64,000 nucleotides of DNA, taken from NCBI GenBank assembly GCA_022457155.1, contig JAJGOT010000168.1:689001-753000 (forward strand). Reading direction: 5' to 3'. Of the stretch, positions 43,664 through 55,689 are shown in pieces. The translations under genes were made by a program, and so were the position numbers. The notes under the pieces are model-generated. The model made no database searches. It saw only the letters and a list, made by a program, of their open reading frames with translations, and was not told the DNA's origin. The DNA comes from Cladopsammia gracilis (lineage: Eukaryota; Cnidaria; Anthozoa; Scleractinia; Dendrophylliidae). Position 1 is the first letter of the stretch; each line of letters opens with the position of its first letter.

Positions 43664-44925
43664 CCCTATTCAGACCGGGGGGGGGGGGCGGAAAGTGCCC
43701 GCGCCGACTTTGAACGTTTATAACTTCTAAGCCTTTTTACCTACAGCTTTGAAACTTCTCGACTTTTCCTAAAATTTATCTGTGAATATTTTGGCAGAAA
43801 GTATGTTGTCAAAGAAAATTTGACGTTGCCATGGCAACCACATTTTGACGGATGCTTTTTGCTCATTTTGAGAGATAAGTATTTCCTCTGTTTATTTTAT
43901 GTTATTCTGTTTTACACTGATCTTTATTATGGATTTAAACACCAAACGATGCATTGTTGTCGTCCTTGATCCAAAATTAAGAAAGTAAGGAGGCGTTTCA
44001 ATGGTAACCGTAGTTAAAGAGGCTTTTTTGTAGTACTTTCAAATTTCACTTTTTTCTACCTTTTATCGCATTTTTTATTTTTGTTTTTTACCTTTTGCTT
44101 GATTTAAATGTTAATCTTTTAATTTTGAGTGATTGTGGGTAATTTTAGCGCATATTCCGTGCTCAGGATACGATATTCCAAATCCAAGATGGCGGATCCA
44201 AGATGGCGGATCCAAGATGGCGGATCCAAGATGGCGGATCCAAGGTGGCGGCTCCAAAAAATATTCGAAATTTATTTTTCTTTTTTTTTTAATGTTGTTT
44301 TTTCTTTATTTTTTGTTATTTTAGCTTTATTTATTTTTTATGTATTTTTTTAGAATAAATACAATTAAGGTGACATTTTCTCGCCTTTTGGACGTTTTCT
44401 TGCACATCTGACGTCATATTGACGTCATGATGACGTCACATTAACTGTCATGGTAACATAAAAAGTTGTTGTTATACAAATGTTTAAACAATTACAGAGT
44501 AAGAAAAATTGATACTTCCCTTAGATTGTGGTTTAATTACAAAAATTAAAACATCAAAACAAATATATTTTTATGACGTCATGATGACGTCATCATGTTG
44601 CTACAAGTTACAAGTACCAATATATACATTAAAAATGTTTTCCAACATCATAAGAGAAAACATTATTGTCATTATTCAAAACAATTTAGAGATAGGTACG
44701 GCAAACACTTTCTGTGAATGAACTGTCAATATATGACGTAATTATGACGTCATAGAAGTTGTCATGACAACATAATTATGTGGATCGATAGAATTTCGGA
44801 CATACAATGTCTCCTGAAAATTTGGTGTCCATACCTACTTTCCTGTAGAAGTTACGAAGGGGGGGCGGAATCCGCCCCCCCCCCCCCGGTCTCAGAAGAT
44901 CCAAAAAAGCCCGGTCTGAATAGGG
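43664..44925. mobile_element. piggyBac-like non-autonomous element (TTAA flanks)
   Basis: Ends CCCTATTCAGACCGGG and CCCGGTCTGAATAGGG are perfect inverted repeats, continuing as G-run/C-run with GCGGA / TCCGC. TTAA borders both sides (43660-43663, 44926-44929), the signature of piggyBac-type insertion. The 1.26 kb interior lacks a transposase. It holds a 14-bp tandem repeat (AAGATGGCGGATCC, five copies, 44183-44255) and several TGACGTCA palindromes (44410-44440, 44573-44593, 44734-44753). Confidence 0.8.
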
Positions 44926-45051
44926 TTAAAAAAAAAAATATAACACGCGTTCTCTAAATTTTCTCCTTTCTTGCACCTTAAAAAAATCTAGCTGTAATCT
45001 AACGCATTAACGAGATGCCTTTAAGAGCCCTTTGATTGGAAACCTTACCAG

Positions 45052-46220
45052 GACGAATAACGCGAGAACAATGCGATGATGAACGACAGGGAGAAAATTC
45101 GCGAAGGCAGTTGAGGGAAGTGGGACAACACGTACAAAACTTGCAAGAGCAGTTGAGGGAGATGGAACAACGCGAACAAAACTTGCAAGAGCAGTTGAGG
45201 GAGATGCAACAACGCGAACAAAACTTGCAAGGGCAGTTGAGGGAGATGGGACAACGCGAACAAAACTTGCAAGGCCAGTTGAGGGAGATGGGACAAAGGG
45301 AACAAAACTTGCAAGGGCAGTTGAGGGAGATGGAACAACGTGAACAAAACTTGCAAGGGCAGTTGAGGGAGATGCAACAGCGTGAAGATAACTTTCAAGG
45401 GCAGTTGAGGGAGATGGTACAACGTGAAGGTAACTCGCAAAGGCAGTTGAGGGAGATGCAACAGCGTGAAGATAACTTGCAAAGGCAGTTGAGGGAGATG
45501 CAACGACATGAAGAAGACTCGCAAAGGCAGTTGACAAATTTTGAAGGACAAGTTTCTACTTTAGGAAGGCAGCTGAGACTAAAAGAACAGGAAGTAAATG
45601 AACTAGAGTTAAGTCTTTCAACAGCTCAGCAAACGATAAGTGAACAGGAACGCCAAGAAACATGTGACTGGGTCATTGCTCGCAATGAAATTCAAATCAC
45701 AGAAGAATGCCTTGGTAGAGGAGGATGGGGGAGTGTCAATAAGGGTAAATATTGTGGCTGTACTGTAGCTGTGAAACAGATCCATGATTTGATCCTTTCT
45801 CCTCATAACATACGTCTTTTTGAGAGAGAAATGAACATTGCGTCTAAATGCCGCCATCCTTGCTTGTTGCAATTCATCGGAGCAACAAATGATGAGGGAA
45901 GTCCCCTATTTGTGACCGAGCTCATGGAGACAAGTTTACGAGCATTATTGGAGCAGCGACAACTTTCCGAAACAGAAATCACTGTCATTTCTCTAGATGT
46001 GGCTCTAGCACTCAATTACCTCCACCAGAAAAAACCTGAACCCATCATACACCGGGATGTGAGTAGTGCTAATGTGTTGCTATGGCGACAGGGTGATCAA
46101 TGGAGAGCCAAAGTGTCAGATTATGGAACAGCTAATTTCATGCAGAATACCATGACTGTAGGCCCTGGTGCCATGATTTACAGTGCACCAGAAGCACTTA
46201 CTTCACATCAAACAGTCAAG
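45052..46220 (+). CDS. Coiled-coil TKL-type protein kinase, penultimate exon
   Basis: Encodes a probable cytoplasmic Ser/Thr kinase. Numbering from the frame opening at 45036, residues 25-164 are ten 14-residue repeats (QLREMEQREQNLQG type, two heptads each), followed by more coiled coil to about 205. The kinase N-lobe starts near 220: glycine loop GRGGWGSV (227-234), VAVK lysine 247, helix-C Glu in FEREM (263-267). The catalytic loop is HRDVSSAN (339-346), the metal site DYG (362-364, Tyr where Phe is usual) and SAPE (383-386). All catalytic residues are present. The frame has no usable upstream ATG and follows a stop at 45033, so the exon probably starts after an AG at 45050-45051. It ends at the donor AAG|GTTAGT, phase 0. 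The first exon was not found; an internal Met in the repeats could also serve. Confidence 0.8.
45108..45533 (+). repeat. 42-bp coding minisatellite
   Basis: Ten in-frame 42-bp units (GGCAGTTGAGGGAGATG plus CAACGCGAACAAAACTTGC-type halves). They encode the heptad repeats of the kinase. Antisense open frames of 168-176 codons over the same array are shadows. Confidence 0.95.
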
Positions 46221-46432
46221 GTTAGTTTTCATTGATTGTAAACTTTATCAGTGGAGAAATTGTTAGAAGTTTTTAAGATACCTGAAGAATTATCTGGACA
46301 CATTTAGCTGAGGTATATTTAACTTTATTATGCGACATAGCATTTTAGAGTGCAAAAACGCATCAAAACGAGTGCAAATATGACACATTATGACACTCTT
46401 CTGACTGCGCGCTAGAAAAGACAGTTTCAAAA

Positions 46433-47240
46433 CCTTACCCTTACCAAACCAAACACTATTTTAAAACTGTTTTTAATGTATTTTGAAAAACTATTTTTAA
46501 TATATTTTTGAAAAATATATGAAAAATATATATTTGAATCATGTTTTTTAAGTAGTTTTTGACTTATTTTATCGATGTTTAAACCTGTTTAAAACGATAT
46601 TGAAATATATTTTTAAAACCTTTTCAGAGTGTAGTTTCGATGAATTCAGATCCGCATATACGTTTTAAAATATATTTCAAATACGTTTCAACACCTTAAA
46701 AAATAGTTTTAAAAACAGTTCACAAATCTTTTAAAAATACATTATAAATTCTCCAACTATTTGCAAACTGTTTGGAAGGCTATTTTGAATGTATTTATAT
46801 TCAAAATACGTTTAAAATTCGTGCTTTAAATGTAGTTTTTAAGTAGTTTTTGACTTATTTTAACGATGTTTAAACCTGTTTAAAACGATATTGAAACGTA
46901 TTTGAAATAGTGGAAAATTAGCATCAAAACAGTTTACAAATTTTTAAAAAACAATTCTTAAACGATTTGCAAACTGTTTGGGAAGCTATTTTGAATGTAT
47001 TTGTATTCAAAATACATTGAAAATTCGTGCTTGAAATATAGTTTTTAAGTAGTTTTTGACTTATTTTAACGATGTTTAAACCTGTTTAAAACACTATTGT
47101 GACGTATTTTGAAAGGCCTCTATATTTCGTGAATGGAGAAAATGGGTGATGTTTCAAAATATATTATAAACAGTATTTGAATCGGGTTTAAGAGCCTTTC
47201 AAACTACCTGAAAATACACTGAACATAGATTTTAAAAGAT
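46433..47240. repeat. AT-rich repeat block, left end of a large inverted structure
   Basis: Begins ACCCTTACCAAACCAAACAC. Contains three direct copies of AAGTAGTTTTTGACTTATTT + TA(A/T)CGATGTTTAAACC (46552, 46833, 47046) in TTTAAAA/GTATTTGAAA-rich sequence. The start is matched in inverse at 56330-56368. Confidence 0.65.
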
Positions 47241-47904
47241 TTTAAAAACAACATGGAGTAGCATTTGCAATAAATGGTTTATTCATAATTATGTCTGTCA
47301 AAATACAATAAAAATATATTTGAAATACTTTCTAAATTCCTTACAAATAATTTTAAAACATGGTTCAAACCCTATAATAATATATAAATTTAGTATAATT
47401 ATAATGAAACAGTGGATAGCATTGTTGGCGTGCTCTGATTGGCTACTGAAACTCGGAATAGCAAGTGCTATTCACCTCCCAGCAACTACCCACCACTACC
47501 CACCTCCACTTAGGTGAATAGTTGTTAAATACAATTCGAATTTACTAATTCTTTCTTAATATAAAAAATTCAATAAAACAGATGACAACTGTATGCATGT
47601 AATTTGCTGACCCCAAAAAGGGTCAAAATTTGAGTATTTTAAAGTCAAAATCTAAGTATAAAATAATATTTTGGACCTCTGAAAATTAACATACTGATAA
47701 TTTATATCAACATGAAAACCAAATCCGTGAGCTTATTACTGGTCTAAACTCTTGATTATGCAATTATTCACAATCATGATTTGATTCACGAATCCCATTC
47801 CTTGATTCTACATTTCGATTTTTGTTCAATACAAAAATTACGATGCTTGAAGATATTTTTTTGGCACCTTGATAAATATGCTTTGTGTTTAAGCAGTCAA
47901 GTAT
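47241..47904. other. Intronic AT-rich sequence
   Basis: No exon or clear repeat recognised. Confidence 0.4.
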
Positions 47905-47906
47905 TA

Positions 47907-49406
47907 CAGTGCGGCTACTGTTACCGGGGTCACCCAGACAAAGTTAACCAATCACAAAACAGAACGAGAACAATAGATTCCAACATTTTTTACTTTAGCC
48001 AATGAAATGTCGAGTACAGAACAATGAAATTTCAACTTGTTCGTTCGTCATCAAAACAGATCAATACAAGTTTTGGCTGTACAGCGTTGGATTTTCAATT
48101 AACTTCGATTCCATCCCTTTTGAGCTTGACTTGTTTTAACAGCGGGATTTGGAAGGTTAATGTCGGCATTCGAGTGAAACAGAAACTTCAAACTGTGTGC
48201 AAATATGGAATGCGACGGCTGTACTGTATGTCCACACAAATAAAAGTGCTGGTGGTGGATTTAAAATAATTTGTTTAATAGCTCATAACAGATTCAAGTT
48301 TTCTCTACGGCGTCAACGGCGGGGTTGGAAAATAAATACACTTGACGACAGCAAAAGAAGATATTCTTAACTGCATAAGTACAAGTGAAAGCGACGGCCA
48401 TAGTTCAGGCAAATTAAAAAGTGACCTACGGATTTCACTAACAACGAAAACACGGCTTGTTCGCAGTCGTGGTTAATTAAGTTTTATGCGCTTTGAGTTC
48501 CACGCGTTAGGTTCCGGCAGTCAGATTAAGCTGAAATAAAATAAAGTAAAAGAGAAATTCAAAAGTGCATAAAAAGAGTATCGTCTTATAGAAACGGCGC
48601 ATTCTTCAACATATATTTCACTGCCGGAAAATCCATCTATATTACAGCGGTTCGCCAGTTGAGTTATTATAATTTTCCAGACTATTCAAAACAGTAAATC
48701 CAACTCCCTTGCATGAATTCCTGACAAAAAAACTCAACCATCAGACTAGAATATTTTTTTCAGAGTTCCAGGTTTGGTAAATAATTATTTCTATTTTTTT
48801 GGCACATACAAATATAGACTTGTAATACTTTCACCAAAATGATTTCTTCAAAACCGTCACGACCACCTTGGGAGATTAAAGAAACCCATCTAGTGCTCAA
48901 ACTGCAAAGAAAATCTGCAATGGAAAAAATTCTGACAACAATTCAATAAAAAAAGAATTGAAATGAAGGAGCCGCTCTTTTTCAAATGGTTAGAAAATAA
49001 ATGCTTATATATGCTATGCTGGCAGTGTACCTTGTAAGATTTGCAAACAGCCGGCGGTGGAGTTGTTATTTTTTCCGAGAATTCAAATCCGCCACGCAAT
49101 TTGCCCAAACATACGGCTGTCGCGTTTACTGCTTTCATAGAGTTTGAAATCAGTTCTTGCTCACTTGCATGACACGTGACATTCATTCATGTATTATGTG
49201 AAACTACTCAAATTTTTAAATCGAAAAGTCAACGCTAGCTAAAGCTTTATTCAACAAAAGCTTTATGAGTGAACAAGTTGAAATTTCATTGTTCTGTACT
49301 CGACATTTCATTGGCTAAAGTAAAAAATGTTGGAATCTATTGTTCTCGTTCTGTTTTGTGATTGGTTAACTTTGTCTGGGTGACCCTGGTAACAGTAGCC
49401 GCACTG
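47907..49406. mobile_element. Tc1/mariner-like element with 137-bp terminal repeats
   Basis: CAGTGCGGCTACTGTTACC at the left and its inverse at the right begin terminal repeats of roughly 137 bp (to about 48043 and from about 49270). They are identical apart from one or two bases and flanked by TA. The 1.2 kb interior has no recognisable transposase. A minus-strand frame at 49186-48890 (98 codons) has no known domain. Confidence 0.7.
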
Positions 49407-49414
49407 TAAAATGA

Positions 49415-49714
49415 TACACCAAATTGAAGAAACGTTGTCGGGTTAAAAGCATAAACCATGAACGATGCGACCCAAAGGTTTACTGGGAAGTTAGAAAATT
49501 TAATCTTTGTCTGTGACAGAATACACATTATATTAACACAGGATGCATAAATCATGCTCTTAAATGTCTCAAACAAAGAAAACATCTTGATTATCAAGAA
49601 ATAGAATGTTACTACAGCTGTAGCTTGCCAATGCTGCCTACCCAGAATCCCATTCAGTTTCATCATTCATGGTTTATGCTTTTCATGGGTCAACGTTTCT
49701 TCAATTTGGTGTAT
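49415..49714. mobile_element. MITE with TACACCAAATTGAAG ends
   Basis: Terminal inverted repeats of about 50 bp (TACACCAAATTGAAGAAACG, then AAAAGCATAAACCATGAA) around a 200-bp interior. It lies 8 bp from the Tc1-like element. Confidence 0.75.
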
Positions 49715-50641
49715 ACAACTTGACATTCTTGTATTTTTTTTTTTGTGGAAATGAAAGTTACTGTGCACCTCTCAGATGAAATCCAAATATTCAGGGTTTT
49801 CATTAAGAATTTGAGAAGCAGGAGAATAGTGTAAAGTAACAGGAGAATATTATGAAGGAGCGAAGATACAGCGAGCTACATATTGCCATCAAAATTCAGC
49901 CGGAGCATTGTTCGTAGTAGGCGGAGAATTCTCCGATCTCCGATGCCTAATGAACACCATGAATATTAAAGGAAACCGAGCACATACTCAGCATCACATT
50001 CAAGTTTAGTTGCAAACAACCTACAGTACACTCACGAATCCACATGTATCATGTTAGAAGGAACATTTGCATTGTCAAATCAAAATATTTGAATTTGTAT
50101 TGCAATAATGTAGGGCACATTCAATTCACCATTTTCCAGAATACAGTGTAAACAGAATAGTCTCTGAGAATTGGTTGTCCAGGCACACTTGCTTTGCAAA
50201 TCTGTTAAAACATGTTTATGATACAACAGTAGCAGAAGTTAAGTGTTCTTATGGCTCCCAAATCTCAAAGAATATGATTTTTTGTGACCATTCTGCATAT
50301 TCCTACTCTGGAATCAGTCAATCGGACGTACCCTTATTCTTGTGAGTCAGCCCTGTTATGCATCCTGTACCTGCTGGGCCTTTTCCCCCTTCATTTGCAC
50401 ATACTTTTCTGTAGAAAAACAATAATAGAATGTACTTATTAATCAAAGTTAATTGAAAAAAAAAAGAATGCACAATAATAAACAATATTGCGGGTTATTT
50501 TTAACCTGATACACAACACTGACACTAGGCCACTCAAAGTAGTTTTGCCTCAAACTATACCGACAGTTCTATGCTACTTGCTTTTGAAAGGTAATGTCAG
50601 TACTTCAAACTTTTGAGTGGCCGCTAAGCACAACAAACAAG
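49715..50641. other. Intronic sequence with a weak minus-strand exon candidate
   Basis: On the minus strand TTTTTCTACAG (50418-50408) precedes a frame KVCANEGGKGPAGTGCITGL ending near 50320. A terminal exon is possible but unsupported by a partner. Confidence 0.25.
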
Positions 50642-50773
50642 ATGGCGCACAAAAGAAACGTTTTGGCGGCAACTTTAATTTTTTTATCATTCGTTCTGCA
50701 AGCGGCTGCTTTTCAGTGTCTGGGGCTATTATTTTGCACTCCACTAATTCATTCTGTTCAGCAGATATCACTG
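50642..50773 (+). CDS. Putative signal-peptide first exon within the kinase intron
   Basis: ATG in strong context (ACAAGATGGCG) opens 44 codons ending at a consensus donor (ATCACTG|GTAAGT), phase 0. The peptide begins MAHKRNVLAATLIFLSFVLQ AAAF-like: a basic N-terminus, a hydrophobic core and a plausible cleavage after AAA, followed by a second hydrophobic stretch (CLGLLFCTPLI). It could be a small secreted or membrane protein, or an alternative first exon. The downstream exon was not identified. It is nested in the same orientation as the kinase, so separate promoter use or a misread intron are both possible. Confidence 0.4.
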
Positions 50774-51189
50774 GTAAGTCATAACAATGAAACAATTCCC
50801 CAGGATGGTAATTTTATACCACCATTTTTTCGCGGCCTTCTCACCTCGGCTAGCCGGGTAACCCGGCACGAACCGTTTACATGGCAAAAAGATAGCCCTC
50901 CTAGAAGGGTGCCTCGGGAAGGTGGGTTACCCTTTCTAACATGTACACGCTTCAATGTATTTTCTAAAGAAACATGAAAAGTTGGCTCTCCCAGGGTAGC
51001 TCAGTTAACCAGGGCACCCTCCCTCCATGTAAACATGCCCTAAGTGTCTAGGCACTTACATGTATTCCAATTTAGAAACTCAAGAATTAGGTTGCTATTA
51101 TTTTTTGAGATGGGAATTTTATGTTACACACTTACATGTACTGTACAATCATGTGGAGGAGCATTAACATTAGTTGGTTGCACTTTTGA

Positions 51190-51775
51190 GACTCAGATCT
51201 AAGATGCCTAAACTGTATATCTGTGATGGACAACACTTTCTCACAAGTCTTGCACATCACAGACTTTTGACGACCTCAGAAGTTTAACGACCCTAGCACT
51301 TCCAAAGTGATAGCAAACTTTAGCCGATAAGTATTTATCATACAACAAAAGTGAGCCAAAGAAACTGCAATGTATGCCAATAGAGCTACTGTAGCACCGA
51401 ACCACAGTATAAAGAAAGAAAATAATTCTATTGACTCTGGACAGCATGAAATCCTCCTATCAATTTGAGAGATAATCTGCCAAGATCAAAAGGCCAACAT
51501 CATCAAAGAGAACAAATTCATAACTGTGATCTACAGATGCAATTCTCTCTGAGATCTTTATGCTTTAGGCTTTTTAAATACATTTTTGGTACCGAGTGGG
51601 AGTCATGTTCAGCCTGTCTATTTTTATACATTGTACTACTGCATGCATAGGTATCTAAAATTTTTTGACAGTGCTTCATCCTACTGCGACACACAAGATT
51701 ACATCTGAACGCATGTGGCACAATACTACATGTACTACACGAGGATCACATGCTTGTTGTACAAGATACATACAT
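51190..51775 (-). repeat. Tandem-duplicated segment, copy 1
   Basis: Matches 52375-52950 at about 1.18 kb spacing: TTTTGAGACT(C/T)..ATCTAAGATGCCTAAA, CACAAGTCTTGCACA, GAAATCCTCCTATCAATTTG, ACGAGTGGGAGT-like and GAGGATCACATGCTTGTTGTA phrases in order. Its reverse complement also relates to 7790-8145. Confidence 0.75.
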
Positions 51776-52374
51776 GTAAATAATGTCTTATTTATTGAGT
51801 CATTTGCGAGAACACCTCTGTACAACTCTACAAGAGCTACCCTTTTTGTCAAAAAGTACTATACATGCACAAGAAATCGCAAAAAAGCCTTCTGAAGAAA
51901 TACAATACAACATCAAATCAAAACTACAACAATCCTATCGGCTTTATTACAAGAGCCAATGAGAAAACAAAACATTTGATCCTCCCAAGGAATACAAAAG
52001 TGACAAATTTTTCATTTTCAACTGAATGGTTTCATGACATTCTACATGTACAAGACATATACACATGGTAGCAACTGAGGATGTTCGCCAAAGAACCGAA
52101 AGTCAAGTCTTGCCTAAGGACATTAAAATTAATTGTCTCATTCACTGCTTGAGGAAAGAACATAAGAATTTACCAGCATAATTATGTGAGATTTACAATA
52201 CAGCAACCACGCTGCAGATTATCTGTTGGATGCCAAATTAAACGCTATTACAAAACAGCAGAGATTAATCCTAGCTCGACTGAGACACACTACTCAACTA
52301 AAGAACTAACTAAGGAGCTAAAAATAATTTCAAGAATTCATGATTTCATTGCAGTGGAATTGTAGACTACAGCA

Positions 52375-52950
52375 TTTTGAGACTTGCATCTAAGATGCCT
52401 AAATCTGTGATGGGAAACACTTTCTCACAAGTCTTGCACACCACAGTCTTTAGACATTAAATCACGGCCTGAGAAATGTAACGACCCTAGCACTTTCAAA
52501 GCGATAACAAACTTTAGCCCATAAGTATTTACCGTGCAACAAAAGTGAGCCAAACACACCGCAATGTTTGCCAATAGAGCTACATGTACAATGTAGCACC
52601 GAACACCGGCATAAAGAAAGAAAATAATTCTAACGACACTCTGGACAGCATGAAATCCTCCTATCAATTTGAGAGATGATCTGCCAAGATCAAAAGGTCA
52701 ATATCATTGAAGAGAACAAAATGTACTACAGTAAATTCTCTCTGAAATTTTACTGGGAAAGCTTTCTACTTTTTAAATACTTTATTGTAACGAGTGGGAG
52801 TAGTGTTTAGCTTGTCTATTATTATACTAGCATCTATGATTTTTTGACAGTGCTCGCTCATCCTGCTGCAATGCATGAGATTACATCTGAATGCTTGTGG
52901 CACAACACTCCTACATGAGGATCACATGCTTGTTGTAGAACATGCATAAA
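52375..52950 (-). repeat. Tandem-duplicated segment, copy 2
   Basis: Partner of 51190-51775. The intervening 51776-52374 is unique AT-rich sequence without a recognised gene. Confidence 0.75.
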
Positions 52951-53028
52951 CTATGTTTTTTCTTGTCCCCCAAAGGCAAAAAATAATTAATGAGTTGTAC
53001 AGATGGTACATGTATTTAGCAGGGATGT

Positions 53029-53192
53029 AGATAACAGCCGGGAGCCAGGGAAATTACCCGGCTGTGAACTTCATTTTTCCGGCTGTTAAAGCCTAGTGCA
53101 GCTTTAAAAGGAGTAAATTTTTTCTATTTTTTACCCGTCTGTCAGTTCTATATTCCCACCAGTTAAAAACTGAATCTACATGTACATCCCTG
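53029..53192. mobile_element. Small MITE with CAGGGATGTAGAT ends
   Basis: CAGGGATGTAGAT at the left and ATGTACATCCCTG at the right are inverted. The interior repeats CCGGCTGT. 164 bp. Confidence 0.55.
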
Positions 53193-53212
53193 ATTTAGGT
53201 CAGTAACCGAGG

Positions 53213-53445
53213 TCAAAATGACAGATACATCCCCTTGGGGTGGCATACTATTTCACTTCCTGTGGTGTTCAGATCACTTTGTTTGACTGCATGTTCACAG
53301 CTTTTTAGCTGTGGCATAAAATAATCCTTCACAAAACAATCCTGGTAAAGCCTTTGATCCTTATGGCAGACAATCTGAAAGGTACATTGGCCATGGCCAT
53401 GCATGTCTAGCAGGCCTTGTATTTCATAATGCAATTTGAGTTAAA
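53213..53445 (-). pseudogene. YqaJ-nuclease-like exon fragment (tentative)
   Basis: The minus-strand frame is open for about 77 codons: LKLHYEIQGLLDMHGHGQCT, FQIVCHKDQRLYQDCFVKDY, then FMPQLKSCEHAVKQ. YxIQGLL(D/N)M followed by a CxFxI strand and a PxL helix resembles the C-terminal part of YqaJ-type recombinase/exonuclease domains found in many cnidarian gene families and mobile elements. No splice sites are convincing and the preceding nuclease residues are absent. Alternative: an unrelated host exon. Confidence 0.4.
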
Positions 53446-54560
53446 ACTATCCATTTTCCCTTCAGTTTAGTGAGGTGCTGTAGCAGTTAACAGCTGCTGA
53501 AATCTCAAGGCTACTGTTTGCTGCTCAAGAACTACATGTAGAAAATAAAAGGCAATAAACACGAAAGCCACCGCTTCACTTCTAATAGCAGGCATGTTTT
53601 TAGAAATTCAAGCCAATTCAATTTGTTGCACTGGTGATTCGAGTACTAGCAAAGTAAAGTAACTTGACCTCGGTAAATTGAAACCTTGGTAAACGTTTAA
53701 GAGTAAACACAACATTTTGTCAAGTAAATTGTTCACAAAGACAAAATGTTTTTACTTGCTTTTAAATCTGAAACATCAGTGGTCCAACAAAAAATATCCA
53801 TAACACATGCACACAAACCATTATTTCTAGCAGTAAATACTAGATTAAAAGCAAGGGTTCACTACAAGCTTACAGGTATGACACAACTCGCAAAACGAAA
53901 CAAGACTACAGATGATCTTTCATGTACAAGCTTCCATCTATTAAAGTCTCAGCGTTTTATGACGATTGTATGTTAAACGTAAATTCTGGAGCTCATACAT
54001 GTAATCTGTATCATGACCAGTTAATTTCAAAGCAAAAACCGAAATGTTTTAACTTACATGTAAGCTTAAATTGTACCAACACAAATATCAAATGTAGTCT
54101 CATTTTATGAGTGTACATCATATTGCATGTACTATCGAGGACCGATCGAGGTTAATATATTTTGAATTTAATTTGGCAGGAGAACGAATGCTGTTTCACC
54201 CCAACAAACTATATAATAACACTAAACCACTCACTGTTGTCAACAAAATAATCACGTCTTCTAATCGTACATTGCATAAAGTCGAAGCGTTACAGTATTC
54301 AATCTCCTACATGTAGCTTATCGTACGCTATATGCTTCGTTCGATTAACTAAATAACCGCATTCCGGAATAAAAATAAACACTACAGCGCTTTCTTTATA
54401 GTTTTTTGAGACACATTTGCACTATATACACATGTAAATCTGGCAAAACATGGTTATAATTCGACAGCTTTCATGTTCTTAATATTCCGGAATACGTTCA
54501 ATCGAACGCCACCTCAAGCTTCCTACATGACTAAAAAGATTAAAAAAAAAAGATTGTACT
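53446..54560. other. Intronic sequence, no gene recognised
   Basis: Short frames only; ACATGTA phrases are frequent. Confidence 0.4.
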
Positions 54561-54568
54561 CACATTTG

Positions 54569-54740
54569 AAACGTCCCGATGTAGACTGTCGTCTCAGATA
54601 TTCATCTCTTCTGCTGATAAATTGTTGATAAGCCCATTCTTGGATAAAATAACGTCCACAAAATCGAAATCTCTAAACGGTTGCTATAATGGCCGCGCAC
54701 AAAATTCAAACGACCTTTGTTTGTGCTCACGTGAGATATC
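54569..54740 (-). other. Possible minus-strand untranslated first exon
   Basis: On the minus strand a CpG-containing stretch with GTGCGCGGCCATTATAGC leads to a consensus donor (TTCAAAT|GTGAGT). There is no long frame. Palindromic CACGTGAGATATCTCACGTG (54729-54748) lies at its upstream edge and could be an E-box-type promoter element. Confidence 0.3.
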
Positions 54741-55689
54741 TCACGTGATATGTGACGCTAGATAGAGAGGACACTGGGAACGAGATTAGCGCGCGAGACT
54801 GAGCGGGAATTTCACAATCCTTTAGGACTGAATTCGTCGTTCTTCAAGTGAAAAAGTGCAGGATTCCATGATAAGAGGGCCCAAAACAGATATAAGGTAT
54901 GGCTTTTAATTTTTAAGAAGAGACTTAACTGTAATCATCATTCGTGTATAACTTAATGTTTCCTTTTCGGAGCGCTCCATAAATTGTCTGTTTACAAAAT
55001 AATGTGTGCTCTCGCATATGGCTTACATGTAAGCTAAATATATACGAGCGATAGGCCTCGCTACTCTAAACACAAGCTTTATTGAGCGGAATAGAATACA
55101 ACATACGCTGAGGTCACTCAGATATTTGCATTTCGCAGAATAATAATAAAGCATTGCCGTATCGATCGTCATAACATTTATGCTTCGATCTACAACGCGT
55201 TCGGACACATCGATATTATTACTGAATCCGGTGTTAAGCGAGGAACTATACCATGGTTTGATTTGACAGCGAGCTACTGCATTTAATAATACCTTTTCAG
55301 AAAATGAATATGTCGGGATAAATGTAAAATAAAATGTATTTTGACGCGCCATTCGATATCGCCTTGCTATTCAATTCCGGTTCAATTCCCGGCCCGCAAG
55401 TCGGCGTTCGGCTACACGTGTGAGGTTGATAATTAACTTCGGCCTCCGTATATACTGTCATGATGATAAACAAGGAACTGTGGACGTATTTGCAAAGACC
55501 ACCATAACGAATAGAAGCACCAGATTCTGTAGTAAAGGATCGAATCGGGGTGGGTGGGGGGGGGGGGGGGGGTTGGGGGGGGGTGGTTACGGGTATGTGT
55601 CTATAAAACTCTATAAACGTTTTCATTGCTGCTGCAATTAAAAGGAAAACCGATATAGCTCTTATTTTCTTCTGTGAGTTTGTCACAAA
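54741..55689. other. Intronic sequence
   Basis: A G-run at 55556-55585 is followed by a TGGTTACGGG patch. No gene recognised. Confidence 0.4.

Noticed and set aside
45007..45551. Antisense frames of 168-176 codons over the kinase coiled coil
   Set aside because: Shadows of the 42-bp coding repeat on the other strand.
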